5,296 nucleotides of DNA from contig NZ_JALNWM010000224.1 of NCBI RefSeq assembly GCF_023230885.1, positions 1 to 5,296 on the forward strand. Direction: 5' to 3'. The translations under genes were made by a program, and so were the position numbers. Shown here in pieces: positions 5,051 to 5,296 of the stretch. This stretch comes from Desulfocurvus sp. (lineage in GTDB: Bacteria > Desulfobacterota > Desulfovibrionia > Desulfovibrionales > Desulfovibrionaceae). Under the pieces are notes generated by a model. The model was not told where the DNA came from. It saw only the letters and a program-made list of their open reading frames with translations, and searched no databases. The first letter of the stretch is position 1. Each line of letters starts with the position of its first letter.

Positions 5051-5243
5051 GCCCTGGCCGTGCGATCGATGGCGTTGAGCACCTGCGCGGGCATGGTGAT
5101 GTTTGCGGGCACTGCCCTGCGCTTGAGGAGGGCTCCGTCCACAATCCGCGATCAGCGCCGCGCCGTCCCTGGCTCCTTCGCTGGCCGGGCCGGTTTCCGG
5201 GGGCCTGCGGCGAAGGGCCTTTGTCTGCTGGGCCCGTTTGCCC

Positions 5244-5296
5244 TCAGCCCAGCTCCCGCACCGCCTCCTCCAGGTGGTCGAGCCAGAGGGCGGCGA
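5244..5296 (-). CDS. C-terminal end of an unidentified protein (runs off the right edge)
   Basis: Read leftward from the window edge, 16 codons end in TGA (5244-5246) and spell AALWLDHLEEAVRELG, an amphipathic helix rich in Leu and Glu. All 16 sense codons end in G or C, as in the other genes here, which supports coding, although an opposite-strand reading is almost as GC-biased. The family cannot be named from so little. The gene would run convergently to the phosphorylase gene, which agrees with the terminator at 4890-4925 having its better U-tract on this strand. Confidence 0.4.
   Translation of the reverse strand, partial: AALWLDHLEEAVRELG

Larger units (their letters stand above)
4978..5142 (-). 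pseudogene. Remnant of a HicB/CopG-type ribbon-helix-helix antitoxin
   Basis: The minus strand encodes KRRAVPANITMPAQVLNAID followed by a short variable stretch and RSAFMAESAL. This is the C-terminal ribbon-helix-helix DNA-binding segment of HicB-like antitoxins: a beta strand with alternating residues (ANITMP), helix 1 with an Ile-Asp pair, a turn, and helix 2 starting RSAF. Several facts argue against a working gene. The RNase-H-like N-terminal domain of HicB is absent. The only start is a GTG at 5142 with no ribosome binding site, and a TGA lies in frame at 5152-5154. The turn carries a 4-residue duplication (RGRP-RGMP). The frame then runs without a stop through the terminator hairpin into the antisense of glgP. 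No HicA toxin gene is visible on either side. A very short free-standing CopG protein is the alternative, but the missing stop and start signals make decay more likely. The boundaries follow the recognisable homology. Confidence 0.5.
4817..5243. other. Gene-poor region with terminator, palindromes and an antitoxin fragment
   Basis: This 427-bp stretch between the phosphorylase stop and the last partial gene holds no intact gene I can support. It begins with a purine-rich run on the plus strand (about 4815-4856), then the 16-bp hairpin at 4890-4925. After that come a 10-bp hairpin (4981-5003), a 14-nt palindrome (5024-5037), a 12-bp tandem duplication (5027-5050) and the ribbon-helix-helix fragment described separately. 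Positions 5155-5243 show nothing recognisable. On the minus strand no stop triplet occurs in any frame between 4926 and 5151, so long open frames there mean little. Confidence 0.65.

Noticed and set aside
4699..5142. 147-codon minus-strand frame taken as one intact gene
   Set aside because: Only the first third resembles a known fold. The rest runs through a perfect terminator hairpin and into antisense glgP. No minus-strand stop triplet occurs in any frame from 4926 to 5151, so openness carries no information.
1..5296. CRISPR array, tRNA, rRNA, insertion sequence or phage attachment site
   Set aside because: I saw no regularly spaced repeats, no transposase-like frame, no terminal inverted repeats with target duplication and no tRNA-like cloverleaf.

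Overview
The window is very GC-rich, with coding third positions almost all G or C. It reads as a chromosomal segment of a high-GC Desulfovibrionaceae-type deltaproteobacterium (Desulfobacterota). The main reason is gene order: a class-III aminotransferase (argD-like) directly downstream of dut, with an alpha-glucan phosphorylase diverging from them. From memory this matches a neighbourhood in Desulfovibrio vulgaris, but I could not run a search, so the taxon is an inference.

Layout. The left part is read on the minus strand. dut (1435-1926) and argD (219-1418) are 16 nt apart and almost certainly share a message. A 14-bp perfect hairpin (174-205) follows argD. Beyond it a further minus-strand gene starts at 115 and leaves the window; only its Ala/Pro-rich N-terminus is visible. 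A 322-bp divergent intergenic region (1927-2248) holds a candidate dut promoter, a perfect four-run G-quadruplex motif and a series of hairpins leading to the phosphorylase ribosome binding site. The plus-strand glycogen/maltodextrin phosphorylase gene (2249-4816, 855 aa) fills the centre. It is closed by a 16-bp perfect hairpin that looks like a bidirectional terminator (4890-4925).

Right end. The 427 bp from 4817 to 5243 contain no intact gene that I can support. They do contain a recognisable fragment of a HicB/CopG-type ribbon-helix-helix antitoxin on the minus strand (about 4978-5142). It has no N-terminal domain, an in-frame stop 9 nt upstream of its only candidate start, no ribosome binding site and a 12-bp tandem duplication in the helix-helix turn. 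Past 5243 the C-terminal 16 codons of another minus-strand gene enter the window.

Function. The three complete genes are housekeeping: nucleotide-pool sanitation and dTMP precursor supply (dut), arginine (possibly also lysine) biosynthesis (argD) and storage-polysaccharide breakdown (phosphorylase). They share no pathway, and dut-argD looks like an operon of convenience. I see no new multi-gene system here. The points worth following up are the decayed antitoxin fragment, the G-quadruplex beside the dut promoter and the switch-like hairpin set in the phosphorylase leader.
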